From: CAYTZH01 sp964442285
GTDB taxonomy: Bacteria > Myxococcota_A > UBA9160 > JAFDET01
DNA length: 64,000 nucleotides
Direction: 5' to 3'
NCBI GenBank assembly: GCA_964442285.1
Contig: CAYTZH010000016.1
Location: 1 to 64,000, forward strand
Shown here: positions 36,610 to 44,278 of the stretch, piece by piece
How the letters are laid out: every line of letters starts with the position of its first letter
Position numbering within the stretch: position 1 is the stretch's first letter
Position numbers and translations under genes: made by a program
The notes under the pieces: model-generated
Database searches by the model: none
Told to the model about the DNA's origin: nothing
Seen by the model: only the letters and a program-made list of their open reading frames with translations

Positions 36610-38577
36610 GTGCACGCGGGTGAAAGCGTCCTCGAGCTGCTGGTGGTCATCGCCGCCGCGGCGGTCGGAGCCGCGCTCTTCGAGCGCGCGCGGCTTCCGG
36701 CGATCGTGGGCTTCCTGCTCACCGGCGCCCTGGTGGGCCCGTACGGCCTGGGCCTCGTGCAGGACCCCGAGCAGGTGCGGCTGCTCGCCGAGTTCGGCGT
36801 GGCCTTCCTGCTGTTCGAGATCGGGCTCGAGCTGCCCGTGGACGAGCTGCGGCGCAGCTGGCGGACCGCGCTGGTCTCGGGCGCCCTGCAGGTCGTCCTG
36901 AGCGTCGCCGCGGTCGGCGCGCTGGGCGTGGCCATCGGGCTCCCGACCCCCGCCGCGGTGCTGGTCGGCATGCTCGTGGCGCTCTCGAGCACCGCCCTGG
37001 TCATGCGCGTGCTCGGCCAGCTCGACGAGGTGGACGCGCCCCACGGTCGCCTGGCCCTGGGCATCCTGCTCTTCCAGGACCTCTGCATCGTGCCCTTCCT
37101 GCTGGCGGTTCCGATCCTCTCCGGAGAGGTGCCCAGCGATCCGCTGCCTCTGGCCCGCGCGGTGGGAGAGGCCGTGGCCAAGCTCGTGGCGCTGTACGCC
37201 GTGGCGCGGTTCGCGCTGCCCTGGGTGCTGGAGCGGGTGGTGCGGCTGCGCTCCTCGGACGTCTTCAGCGTCTTCGCCTTCCTGCTCGCCATGGGCTCGG
37301 CGGTGGTGGCCGAGCTGGTGGGGCTGACCCTGGCGGTGGGCGCCTTCATCGCCGGCCTGGTGGTGAGCGCGTCGCCCTACGCGCGCCAGCTCTTCGCCGA
37401 GGTGGCGCCGCTGCGCGGGGTCCTGCTCGGGGTGTTCTTCACCGCCGTGGGCATGCTGCTCGATCCGCGGGCGGCCCTGGCCGCCTGGCCGGGCGTCGTC
37501 GGCTACGTGGTCGGGGTGGTCGTCTTCAAGGCGGCCCTGGTGGTGGCCCTGGTGGCGGGCGTGCTCCGCTTCGGCCTCACCACGGCGATTCGCACCGGGC
37601 TCAGCCTGGCCCAGACCGGCGAGTTCTCCTTCGTGCTGGCGGCCGCCGCCGCCGCCGCGGGCCTGCTCACGGGCGAGCTCGAGCAGGTCTTCGTCGCCGG
37701 CTCGATCCTCACCCTGGTGGCGACGCCCTTCCTCATCCGCGGCTCGGGGCCCGTGGCCCGCTGGGTCGGCGGCCTGGAGGGGGGGCCGGTCGAGGAACGC
37801 GAGACACGCCCGAGCGAGCACGTGGTGATCATCGGCTTCGGGCTCTCGGGGCGCACGGTGGCCCGGGTGCTGAAGGCGTCGGGCATCGCCTACACCGCCG
37901 TGGAGTCCAATCCCCAGACCGTGGCCGAGGCCCGGGCGGCGGGCGAGCCCGTGTTCTTCGGCGACGCCACCCGGCCGGTGGTGCTCGAGCACGCCGGCGT
38001 CTCCCGCGCCCGGCTCGTGATCGCCGCCACCAACGATCCCCAGTCGGCGCGGGAGGTGCTCTCGGTGGTCCGCTCGCTGGCCCCCGACGTCCGCATCGTG
38101 GTGCGCACCCGCTGGGTGCGGAACATCGACGCGCTCTTCGAGCTCGGCGCCAACGAGGTGGTGGCCGAGGAGTTCGAGGCCAGCCTCGACCTCTCCGCCC
38201 GGGCCCTGCGCACCTTCGACGTCCCGGACCCGGCCATCGCCCAGCTCTGCGCCGAGCTGCGCGACGAGGGCTACGAGCTGATCCGCGGTCCGCTGATCCT
38301 GCCCATCGACCCCTGGGTCTCGGAGATGCTCGAGGAGGTGTCGCCGGAGTGGATCGAGGTGCCCTCGGGAATCCATGCGCAGAGCACCATCGCCGGGCTG
38401 GGCATCCGCGCGCGCAGCGGCGCCAACGTCCTGGCGGTCCGGCGCGGCTCGACGACCACCGCGAATCCCGGCCCCGAGACCCGCCTCGAGGTGGGCGACG
38501 AGCTGCTCGTGCTGGCCGATGCCAAGCAGCTCACCCGCCTCCGGGCGCTGCTCGCGGACGCCACCGCCAGCGCATGA
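36610..38577 (+). CDS. CPA2 monovalent cation:proton antiporter (KefB/YbaL-like)
   Basis: 655 residues from GTG. About 12 membrane helices occupy residues 1-390 ('FLLTGALVGPYGLGLVQ', 'FGVAFLLFEIGLELP', 'LVALSSTALVMRVL', 'GAFIAGLVVSAS', 'GVFFTAVGMLLDP', 'LAQTGEFSFVLAAAA'). A TrkA-N/RCK nucleotide-binding domain starts near residue 403 ('HVVIIGFGLSGRTVARVL'), followed by TrkA-C ('STIAGLGIRARSGANVLAVRRG' ... 'LEVGDELLVLADAKQLTRL'). It exchanges K+ or Na+ for protons, probably gated by NAD(H) or glutathione adducts. It overlaps the HAD gene by four bases (ATGA). Confidence 0.9.
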   Translation: MHAGESVLELLVVIAAAAVGAALFERARLPAIVGFLLTGALVGPYGLGLVQDPEQVRLLAEFGVAFLLFEIGLELPVDELRRSWRTALVSGALQVVLSVAAVGALGVAIGLPTPAAVLVGMLVALSSTALVMRVLGQLDEVDAPHGRLALGILLFQDLCIVPFLLAVPILSGEVPSDPLPLARAVGEAVAKLVALYAVARFALPWVLERVVRLRSSDVFSVFAFLLAMGSAVVAELVGLTLAVGAFIAGLVVSASPYARQLFAEVAPLRGVLLGVFFTAVGMLLDPRAALAAWPGVVGYVVGVVVFKAALVVALVAGVLRFGLTTAIRTGLSLAQTGEFSFVLAAAAAAAGLLTGELEQVFVAGSILTLVATPFLIRGSGPVARWVGGLEGGPVEERETRPSEHVVIIGFGLSGRTVARVLKASGIAYTAVESNPQTVAEARAAGEPVFFGDATRPVVLEHAGVSRARLVIAATNDPQSAREVLSVVRSLAPDVRIVVRTRWVRNIDALFELGANEVVAEEFEASLDLSARALRTFDVPDPAIAQLCAELRDEGYELIRGPLILPIDPWVSEMLEEVSPEWIEVPSGIHAQSTIAGLGIRARSGANVLAVRRGSTTTANPGPETRLEVGDELLVLADAKQLTRLRALLADATASA

Positions 38578-39341
38578 AGGCCCTCGTCCTCGACTTCGAC
38601 GGCGTCATCTCCGACAGCGCCCCCGAGGCGTTCCAGGTGGCGCTCGAGACCTACCGCGACCTGGGTCCGGAGACGGCCCTCTCCGGCCAGGACCGGGACG
38701 CCCTCTACGCGGCCTTCGTGGAGATGATGCCCCTCGGCAACCGGGCGGAGGACTTCGGGGTGGAGCTGCGGGCGCTCGAGGCCGGGCGCGCGCTTCCGGA
38801 CCAGGCCGCCTACGACGCCTTCAAGGCGGCGCAGCCGGCGGACTGGCTGCGCGCCTTCCACCGGCGCTTCTACAAGGTCCGGGACGCCTGGGCCCGCCGC
38901 GACCCGGCGGGCTGGCAGGCCGGCATGCGGCCCTACGCGGACTTCGTGGCGCTGCTGCGCGCCCGGGCCGGCGACGCCGAGCTGGCCATCGCCACCGCCA
39001 AGGATCGCCGCTCCGTGCGCCGGCTCCTGGAGATCTACGGCATCGACGATCTCTTCGCCGAGGACCGGGTGCTCGACAAGGAGGCGGGCGTCTCGAAGGC
39101 GGCGCACCTCGAGCAGCTCCGGGAGCGACTCGACCTGTCCTTCGACGCCATGACCTTCGTGGACGACAAGGTGAACCACCTGGACGGTGTCGCCCCGCTC
39201 GGCGTGCGCTGTGCCCTGGCGGCCTGGGGCTACAACGGCGCACGCGAGCACCGCCTGGCCCGGGAGCGGGGCTACCTGGTGTGTCACCTCGAGGACGTGG
39301 AGCAGCGACTGTTCGGCTACGCTCCCGCCAGGGGGAGATGA
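38574..39341 (+). CDS. HAD-superfamily hydrolase
   Basis: 255 residues. Motif I 'VLDFDGVISDSAPEAF' at residues 5-20 supplies the nucleophile Asp and the acid/base Asp; motif II/III are 'AIATAKDRR' near 142 and a lysine in 'DKEAGVSKAAHL'; motif IV is 'MTFVDDKVNHLDG' near 190. The cap is C1-type helical, as in phosphoglycolate phosphatase-like enzymes. It is a cytoplasmic phosphatase with unknown substrate. It is sandwiched by four-base overlaps between the antiporter and a membrane-protein gene. Confidence 0.87.
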   Translation: MKALVLDFDGVISDSAPEAFQVALETYRDLGPETALSGQDRDALYAAFVEMMPLGNRAEDFGVELRALEAGRALPDQAAYDAFKAAQPADWLRAFHRRFYKVRDAWARRDPAGWQAGMRPYADFVALLRARAGDAELAIATAKDRRSVRRLLEIYGIDDLFAEDRVLDKEAGVSKAAHLEQLRERLDLSFDAMTFVDDKVNHLDGVAPLGVRCALAAWGYNGAREHRLARERGYLVCHLEDVEQRLFGYAPARGR

Positions 39342-39928
39342 TGAGCAGACGCGACGCGGGCCCCGACTTCTCGGATTGGTCGCCCACCGCCGGCGAGCCG
39401 CCGGCCGCGCCGCGCTCGTTCGGCGACCGCCTGCTCGGGGCCGTGCGCCTCGACGCCAGCGTCTACGAAGAGGTGGAGCACGATCCGGACGCCGTCGGGC
39501 AGGCCGCCGGCGTGGTGGCCCTGGCCGGCTTCGCCCAGGGGCTCGGCGCGCTCCAGGCCGCCGACGCGGGGATCGGGACGCTGTTCGCGGGCCTCTTCGC
39601 GAGCTTCTCCATGTGGATCATGGCCACGGCGATCATCTGGGCGGTGGGCGTGAAGATCTTCGAGCACACCTCCGACTTCGCGGAGATGCTCCGGACCCTG
39701 GGCTTCGCCTGGGCGCCCCAGATATTGCTGGTAGCCGGCCTGCTGCCCCTGGGCCCGCTCGGCGGGCTGCTCTGGATCGCCGTCTTCTGCCTGGTGCTGG
39801 CGGCCTTCGTGATCGCGGCGCGCCAGGCCCTGGACGTCACCACCGGCCGCGCCGTCCTCCTCTGCGCCCTGGCCGTGGTCCCCGCCGCCGTGCTCGGCAC
39901 CCTGTTCGTCGGCGCCACGTTCCTCTAG
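39338..39928 (+). CDS. Yip1-like multispanning membrane protein
   Basis: 196 residues from the ATG at 39338, overlapping the HAD stop; the very next codon is also ATG. The first 60 residues are cytosolic ('SFGDRLLGAVRLDASVYEEVEHDPDAVGQAAGVVALAGF'), then four to five helices follow ('LFAGLFASFSMWIMATAIIWAVG', 'FAWAPQILLVAGLLPLGPLGGLLWIAVFCLVLAAFVIAARQAL', 'AVLLCALAVVPAAVLGTLFVGATFL'). The 'Y.EVE.DP.A..QA' opening is common in bacterial Yip1/YIF1-like proteins of unknown role. Its stop shares CTAG with the convergent TPR gene. Confidence 0.78.
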   Translation: MMSRRDAGPDFSDWSPTAGEPPAAPRSFGDRLLGAVRLDASVYEEVEHDPDAVGQAAGVVALAGFAQGLGALQAADAGIGTLFAGLFASFSMWIMATAIIWAVGVKIFEHTSDFAEMLRTLGFAWAPQILLVAGLLPLGPLGGLLWIAVFCLVLAAFVIAARQALDVTTGRAVLLCALAVVPAAVLGTLFVGATFL

Positions 39929-40548
39929 GCGCGGAGCCAGCGCCAGGTGCCCATCAGGCTGGGCTCGAGACGCCAGTGGGCGCCGAGCACGCGGCGCCGC
40001 TCGCGTCCCTCGCAGCGTTCCTCGAGCCGGCGCAGGCGCAGGGTGGCCTCGTCGCGCTGGCCGCTGCGAGAGAGCAGCCGCGACAGGTCCAGGGCCACCG
40101 CCACGTTGGCGGGATCGAGCTCGGCTGCACGCCGCAGCAGGTGGATGGCCTCCGCGCGGCGCCGTCGGCCCCGGAAGTGGCGGCGACCCGCGCACAGCGC
40201 CGCCACGGCCGCGTCGGGGCGGCCGCGCTTGCGCTCCAGGGCGGCGACGGCGAGCCAGGCCTCGGGCTGGCGCGGCAGGTGCTCGCTGGCCTCGCGGTAG
40301 ACCGCCAGGGCCCGGTCGGCCCGCTTCTCGCGCAGGTGCGTGCGGGCGACCCGCTGGAAGCTCTGCCAGGCGTCGAAGTGCTGTCCTGTGCGGGCGAGCA
40401 GCGGCGCGAGCTTGGCGTGCAGGTCGACGTTGTCGGGCTCCACCGCCAGCACGCGACGGAACAGCGCGATGGCCTGCCGACGCCGGTTGCGCACGCGTGC
40501 GCGGGCGGCGGCCTCGAGGATGCGCGCTCGGTCGTAGGGTCGGGGCAT
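39925..40548 (-). CDS. TPR-repeat protein
   Basis: 207 residues from the ATG at 40548 ('MPRPYDRARILEAAARA'). At least four TPR-like helix pairs are present ('QAIALFRRVLAVEPDNVDLHAKLAPLLARTGQHFDAW', 'ALAVYREASEHLPRQPEAWLAVAALERKRGRPDAAV', 'AIHLLRRAAELDPANVAVALDLSRLLSRSGQRDEA'). The protein is very arginine-rich and cytoplasmic. TPR proteins serve as scaffolds; its partner is unknown. It is divergent from the DUF2914 gene, with a palindrome in between. Confidence 0.82.
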   Translation of the reverse strand: MPRPYDRARILEAAARARVRNRRRQAIALFRRVLAVEPDNVDLHAKLAPLLARTGQHFDAWQSFQRVARTHLREKRADRALAVYREASEHLPRQPEAWLAVAALERKRGRPDAAVAALCAGRRHFRGRRRRAEAIHLLRRAAELDPANVAVALDLSRLLSRSGQRDEATLRLRRLEERCEGRERRRVLGAHWRLEPSLMGTWRWLRA

Positions 40549-40585
40549 GGTCGCCCCCAGCATCGGTGCCTTTCGGCCCCAGCTG

Positions 40586-40601
40586 GGTGACGGTCGTCAC
40601 C
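40586..40601. promoter_or_regulatory. Inverted repeat between divergent TPR and DUF2914 genes
   Basis: GGTGACG-GT-CGTCACC (7-base arms, 2-base spacer) lies 38 bases from the TPR start and 59 bases from the DUF2914 start. It has the size of a dimeric regulator site, but no cognate regulator is adjacent. Confidence 0.4.
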
Positions 40602-40660
40602 GGCGGGGCGGGCCGGATCCGCTACTCCTCTGGCCGACACCGAACGGGGGAGGGATCGCC

Positions 40661-41275
40661 ATGCGCAGATTCGCCGGACTCGTGCCTGGACTCGTGCTGC
40701 CGCTGGCCGCGATGCTCGCGGCGCCGAATGCCTGGGGAGAACCCATCACACCGATGCCGGTCGCCGCGGAAGAGCCCGCCGAGGCGCGCGAGGCGGCCGT
40801 CGAGACCGAGCCGGCCGCCGTGAAGGAGGCCGCGCCCGCCGTGAAGGAGGCCCCGCCCGCCGAGCCGGCGACCGGGGCGGTGGAGACGGGCCACGTGGTC
40901 CGGGCCGCCATCACCAGCGAGGTGCTCGAGCGGGAGCCCGTCGACGCCCTGGCCGAGGTCGCCGCCGACCGCGAGCGGGTGTTCTTCTTCACCGACCTCC
41001 GCGACCTCACGGGCCACACGGTGCTCCACCGCTGGAGCCTCGAGGGCGAGGTGCTCGCCGAGGTGCCGTTCCGCGTGGGCGGGCCGCGCTGGCGCGTCTA
41101 CTCCAGCAAGAACCTGCGTCCGGACTGGGTGGGCGCATGGACGGTGAGCGTGGTGGATGCGGAGAGCGGCGCGGTCCTGCGCGAGGCGTCCTTCACGACG
41201 GTCCCCGGCGCGCTGCCGCCGGAGACCGCGGGCGCGCCCGAGGAGGCATCCCCGCCGGCCGCAGCCATGCCCTAG
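40661..41275 (+). CDS. Exported DUF2914-domain protein
   Basis: 204 residues from ATG with GGGGGAGGG upstream. An N-terminal signal ('FAGLVPGLVLPLAAMLAAPNAWG', cleavage near residue 26) is followed by an Ala/Glu/Pro linker with the duplicated 'AVKEAAP/AVKEAPP', then the DUF2914 beta domain at about residues 80-180 ('VVRAAITSEVLEREPVDAL', 'VFFFTDLRDLTGHTVLHRWSLEGEVLAEVPFRVGGPRWRVYSSKNL', 'WTVSVVDAESGAVL'). The family occurs as C-terminal domains in envelope proteins; its ligand is unknown. The C-terminus is again Pro/Ala-rich. Confidence 0.83.
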   Translation: MRRFAGLVPGLVLPLAAMLAAPNAWGEPITPMPVAAEEPAEAREAAVETEPAAVKEAAPAVKEAPPAEPATGAVETGHVVRAAITSEVLEREPVDALAEVAADRERVFFFTDLRDLTGHTVLHRWSLEGEVLAEVPFRVGGPRWRVYSSKNLRPDWVGAWTVSVVDAESGAVLREASFTTVPGALPPETAGAPEEASPPAAAMP

Positions 41276-41311
41276 AAGGGGAGATTCGTCACCCGGGGGA
41301 GGGGCCCCTCG

Positions 41312-41740
41312 TCACCCGCCAACCTTGTCCAGGTGACCGCGGCCGGGGACGAAGTTCATCTCCAGCCGGATGCCGTCGGGGTCCTCGAACAGGATCGAGT
41401 AGTAGCCGGGGGCGAAGGCGTCCTCCTGGGGCTCGTGCACGATCACGGCGTCGGTCTCGCGGCGAAGGAAGTCGTGGAGCGCGTCCACGTCCTCGCGAGT
41501 CCGCGCGCGGAAGCAGACGTGGTGGAGCCCGACGCGCTCCTGCACGAATCGCTCGCCCTCGTACCCCGGGCCGCAGCTCCGGACGCCGAACGCCGTCCGA
41601 CCGCCGATGCAGTAGTACATGCCCTCGGTGTCGATCAGGGCCTTCAGCCCGAGCTCCGGGAGCAGCCTGCCGTAGAACGCGCGAGCGCGGGAGAAGTCGC
41701 TCGTGGTGAGCATGACGTGGGCGATGCCGTTGATCTCCAT
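41312..41740 (-). CDS. VOC-superfamily (glyoxalase/dioxygenase-type) protein
   Basis: 142 residues. Two beta-alpha-beta-beta-beta units: 'GIAHVMLTTSDFSRARAFYGRLL' (metal-ligand His8), 'VGLHHVCFRARTREDVDALHDFL' (His near 73-74) and 'YYSILFEDPDGIRLEMNFVPG' (Glu near 128). These residues form the divalent-metal site of vicinal-oxygen-chelate enzymes such as lactoylglutathione lyase or methylmalonyl-CoA epimerase. The precise reaction is unknown. Convergent with the DUF2914 gene. Confidence 0.82.
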   Translation of the reverse strand: MEINGIAHVMLTTSDFSRARAFYGRLLPELGLKALIDTEGMYYCIGGRTAFGVRSCGPGYEGERFVQERVGLHHVCFRARTREDVDALHDFLRRETDAVIVHEPQEDAFAPGYYSILFEDPDGIRLEMNFVPGRGHLDKVGG

Positions 41741-41761
41741 GGCATCTGCCTGGGCCGGGCA

Positions 41762-42100
41762 TCACGGGATGGCTCGGGGCCGGATGTCGCCGCGGAGCTC
41801 CTCGACCCGGGCGGACGCCGGTACGGCCGGCGCGCTGGGGGCCTCCCGGCGCAGCCGGATGCGGCGATCGTCCCGGTCCGAGAGGTCGATCGCGGGCGCC
41901 GGGTCGGCGGCGGCGTCCCTCCCGGCAGATTCCGGGCTTCCCGGAAGCCACGCGCGGACCAGCGACGACCGCACCGCGTCGCTGCGGGTCGCGGGGGCGG
42001 GGGCGACCGCCTCCCCGCCCGGTTGTGCGGCGAGCGGGGAGGCGTCGGCCGGCGGAACCACCAGGAGCCACGGGATGGCGAGCCATGCGCGGGTCACCAT
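41762..42100 (-). CDS. Small exported hypothetical protein
   Basis: 112 residues from the ATG at 42100, chosen because it gives an export signal at the N-terminus ('MVTRAWLAIPWLLVVPPADA'); the extra upstream residues are Arg/His-rich and unlikely. The mature part is Pro/Ala/Arg/Asp-rich with no domain recognised ('IDLSDRDDRRIRLRREAP'). No clear ribosome site. It is 21 bases upstream of the VOC gene on the same strand, so the two could be co-transcribed. Confidence 0.5.
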   Translation of the reverse strand: MVTRAWLAIPWLLVVPPADASPLAAQPGGEAVAPAPATRSDAVRSSLVRAWLPGSPESAGRDAAADPAPAIDLSDRDDRRIRLRREAPSAPAVPASARVEELRGDIRPRAIP

Positions 42101-42217
42101 GCAGGGGAAGTGGCCGCGAGCGCCCCGCGCGTGGCGCCGCCTTCGCAAGTGCCCGTCCCGTCAATGGATTGACGCCGCCGGCGGGCGCCCTACCCTCGCG
42201 GGCGGAGGTTGTCGCCC

Positions 42218-42775
42218 ATGGATCTGAGCTTCCGGATGCACGCCGAGCGGACGCCGAACCCCAACAGCATCAAGTGGGTCCTCGGCGAGCCCCTGCTCGA
42301 GGCCGGCCGCAGCGCGAGCTTCGAGACGCCCGTGGGGGCGGAGGTCTCGCCCCTGGCGGCGCGGCTGTTCGCCGTGCGCGGCATCCGCGGCGTCTTCGCG
42401 GCCGGCAACTTCGTGACGGTCACCAAGGACGACGACCTGGACTGGCAGGAGATCGCCCAGGAGCTCGTCGACGCCATCAAGGATCACGTCGGCTCGGGCG
42501 AGCCTGCCCTGGGCCCCGCGTTCGTGGCGCCCGAGGCGGGGCCGTCGGATGGCGTGGAGCAGCGTATCCGGCAGATCATCGACGAGGAGATCCGGCCCGC
42601 GGTGGCGATGGACGGCGGAGACATCGTCTTCGCGGGCTTCGAGGCCGGCCGCGTGGAGCTCTACCTGCAGGGTGCCTGTGCCGGCTGTCCGAGCTCCACC
42701 GCGACGCTCAAGTTCGGGATCGAGGCGCGGCTTCGCGAAGCCGTGCCCGAGGTGCTCGAGGTGGTTGCGCTGTAG
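42218..42775 (+). CDS. nfu: Nfu-type iron-sulfur cluster scaffold/carrier
   Basis: 185 residues from ATG. Residues about 4-90 are the Nfu N-terminal domain ('AERTPNPNSIKWVLGEPLLE' ... 'GVFAAGNFVTVTK'), and residues about 108-180 the NifU C-terminal domain with the cluster-binding 'GACAGCPSSTATLKFGIE' (C-x2-C near 153-156). It receives and delivers 4Fe-4S clusters to apo-proteins in the cytoplasm. TACCCT at 42191-42196 is a possible -10. The neighbours are not Fe-S assembly genes, so it is a stand-alone carrier supplying enzymes such as the ferredoxin and reductases in this window. Confidence 0.9.
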   Translation: MDLSFRMHAERTPNPNSIKWVLGEPLLEAGRSASFETPVGAEVSPLAARLFAVRGIRGVFAAGNFVTVTKDDDLDWQEIAQELVDAIKDHVGSGEPALGPAFVAPEAGPSDGVEQRIRQIIDEEIRPAVAMDGGDIVFAGFEAGRVELYLQGACAGCPSSTATLKFGIEARLREAVPEVLEVVAL

Positions 42776-42835
42776 GTCGACGGCGGGCGGCGCCTACCCC
42801 CCCGACGCCCGCCACAGTGGAGGAGCCGAAGCGGA

Positions 42836-44278
42836 GTGCGACGGGGGGAGCGCCTCAAGTTCGACTCGCGTCTCGTCCAGGGCTGGCGGAGGGGCCAACA
42901 CCGGCGCCGCCGACTGACGCGCCGGGGCCGCTGGACCCTCGCCGGTGGCGCCTTCCTGGCGGCGTCGCTGGCCGCCGTGTTCCTGGACGACGGCGCCGTG
43001 GAGTCACCGGATCCCCACGCGACGACCCTTCCGCCCGTCGCGGGACGCCCGCCCCCGCCCGCGGCGCTCCCCGCCGGTCTCGTCGATACGGTGCTGCGTC
43101 AGCTCCCGGTGGGCGAGCAGGCCCTCGCCCAGCCGGTGATGCGGGCGGCGCCGGATCCGTCCGGGGCAGGCGAGGACGCCGGTGCCCCGCGCCATCTGGT
43201 CTCGACGATCCAGGTCGAGGCGGGTCTCGGGCGTTCGCCGTATCCGGTGCGGGTCGACTACAGCCTCGACCGGGAGCTCTCCCACCGCGTCTTCAAGATC
43301 CTGTCCCGCGGCCGCGTGGCCCTCGGGCACGTGATCGTGCTCGACCCGGCCAGCTCGCGGGTGCTCGCGTACGCGTCGACGGATCCGGAGCGCTTCCCGC
43401 CCACCCGCGCCTATCCGGCGGCCTCGCTCATCAAGGTGGTGACCGCGGCCGCGGCCCTCGACGCCGATCCCGAGGTGGCGTCCCGGCCCTGCCACTTCGT
43501 CGGCAACCCCTACCGCCTGACGCGCTCCCGCCTGGACCCGCCGAAGCGCGGCCGCGAGACGACCCTGCGGCGAGCGCTGGCCATGTCCAACAACCAGTGC
43601 TTCGCGCAGCTCGCGGTCCACACCGTGGGCAGCGGCGGCATGCTCGCCGCCATCGACCGCTTCGGGCTGCGCGAGGTGCCGGCGCCCGTCCACGCGGCGG
43701 GCCAGGTGGATCCCGGCGAGGACGCCCTCGACCTGGGGCGGCTCGGGAGCGGTCTGGACGGCACCCGCATCACGCCGCTGCACGCGGCCCGCCTGGCGGC
43801 CACCCTCGCCGACGGGGTGCTGCGGGAGCCCACCTGGGTGGAGCGCATCACCGGGCCCGACGGGCGGGTCGTGCCCCTGCCGGCGCCGCGCGCGCCGCGG
43901 CAGGTGCTCACCCCGGACCTGGCCGCGCGCCTGCGCGAGATGCTGGTGGACACCACCCGGCGCGGCACCGCGCGGCGCGCCTTCCGGGATCGTCGCGGGC
44001 GCCCCCTGCTCGGCGAGGTGCGCGTCGCCGGCAAGACCGGGAGCCTCTCGGGCCGGGATCCCGACGGTCGCTACGAGTGGTTCATCGGGCTCGCGCCCGC
44101 GGAGGCGCCCACGATCGCGGTAGCCACGCTGCTCGTCCAGGGTGATCTCTGGTGGCGGAACGCCTCGCAGATCGCGGCGGAGGTGCTCGAGGAGATCCTG
44201 TGCACCGACGGCCCGCGGAGCTGCGACGCGGCGCGGGCCGCGCGCTGGCGGGGCGGGGTGGGCGGCTCCGCTTCCTAG
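42836..44278 (+). CDS. Penicillin-binding transpeptidase-domain protein
   Basis: 480 residues from GTG. A basic N-terminus and one membrane anchor ('WTLAGGAFLAASLAAVFL', about residues 33-50) put the enzyme in the periplasm. The transpeptidase domain has all three active-site motifs: S-x-x-K ('AASLIKVVTAAAALDA', Ser near 197), S-x-N ('AMSNNQCFAQLA', near 248) and KTGS (near 400). There is no transglycosylase domain, and the N-terminal region is short for a class B PBP, so it may be a small PBP2-like cross-linking enzyme or a specialised transpeptidase. It converges on the following gene with a shared CTAG. Confidence 0.85.
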   Translation: MRRGERLKFDSRLVQGWRRGQHRRRRLTRRGRWTLAGGAFLAASLAAVFLDDGAVESPDPHATTLPPVAGRPPPPAALPAGLVDTVLRQLPVGEQALAQPVMRAAPDPSGAGEDAGAPRHLVSTIQVEAGLGRSPYPVRVDYSLDRELSHRVFKILSRGRVALGHVIVLDPASSRVLAYASTDPERFPPTRAYPAASLIKVVTAAAALDADPEVASRPCHFVGNPYRLTRSRLDPPKRGRETTLRRALAMSNNQCFAQLAVHTVGSGGMLAAIDRFGLREVPAPVHAAGQVDPGEDALDLGRLGSGLDGTRITPLHAARLAATLADGVLREPTWVERITGPDGRVVPLPAPRAPRQVLTPDLAARLREMLVDTTRRGTARRAFRDRRGRPLLGEVRVAGKTGSLSGRDPDGRYEWFIGLAPAEAPTIAVATLLVQGDLWWRNASQIAAEVLEEILCTDGPRSCDAARAARWRGGVGGSAS

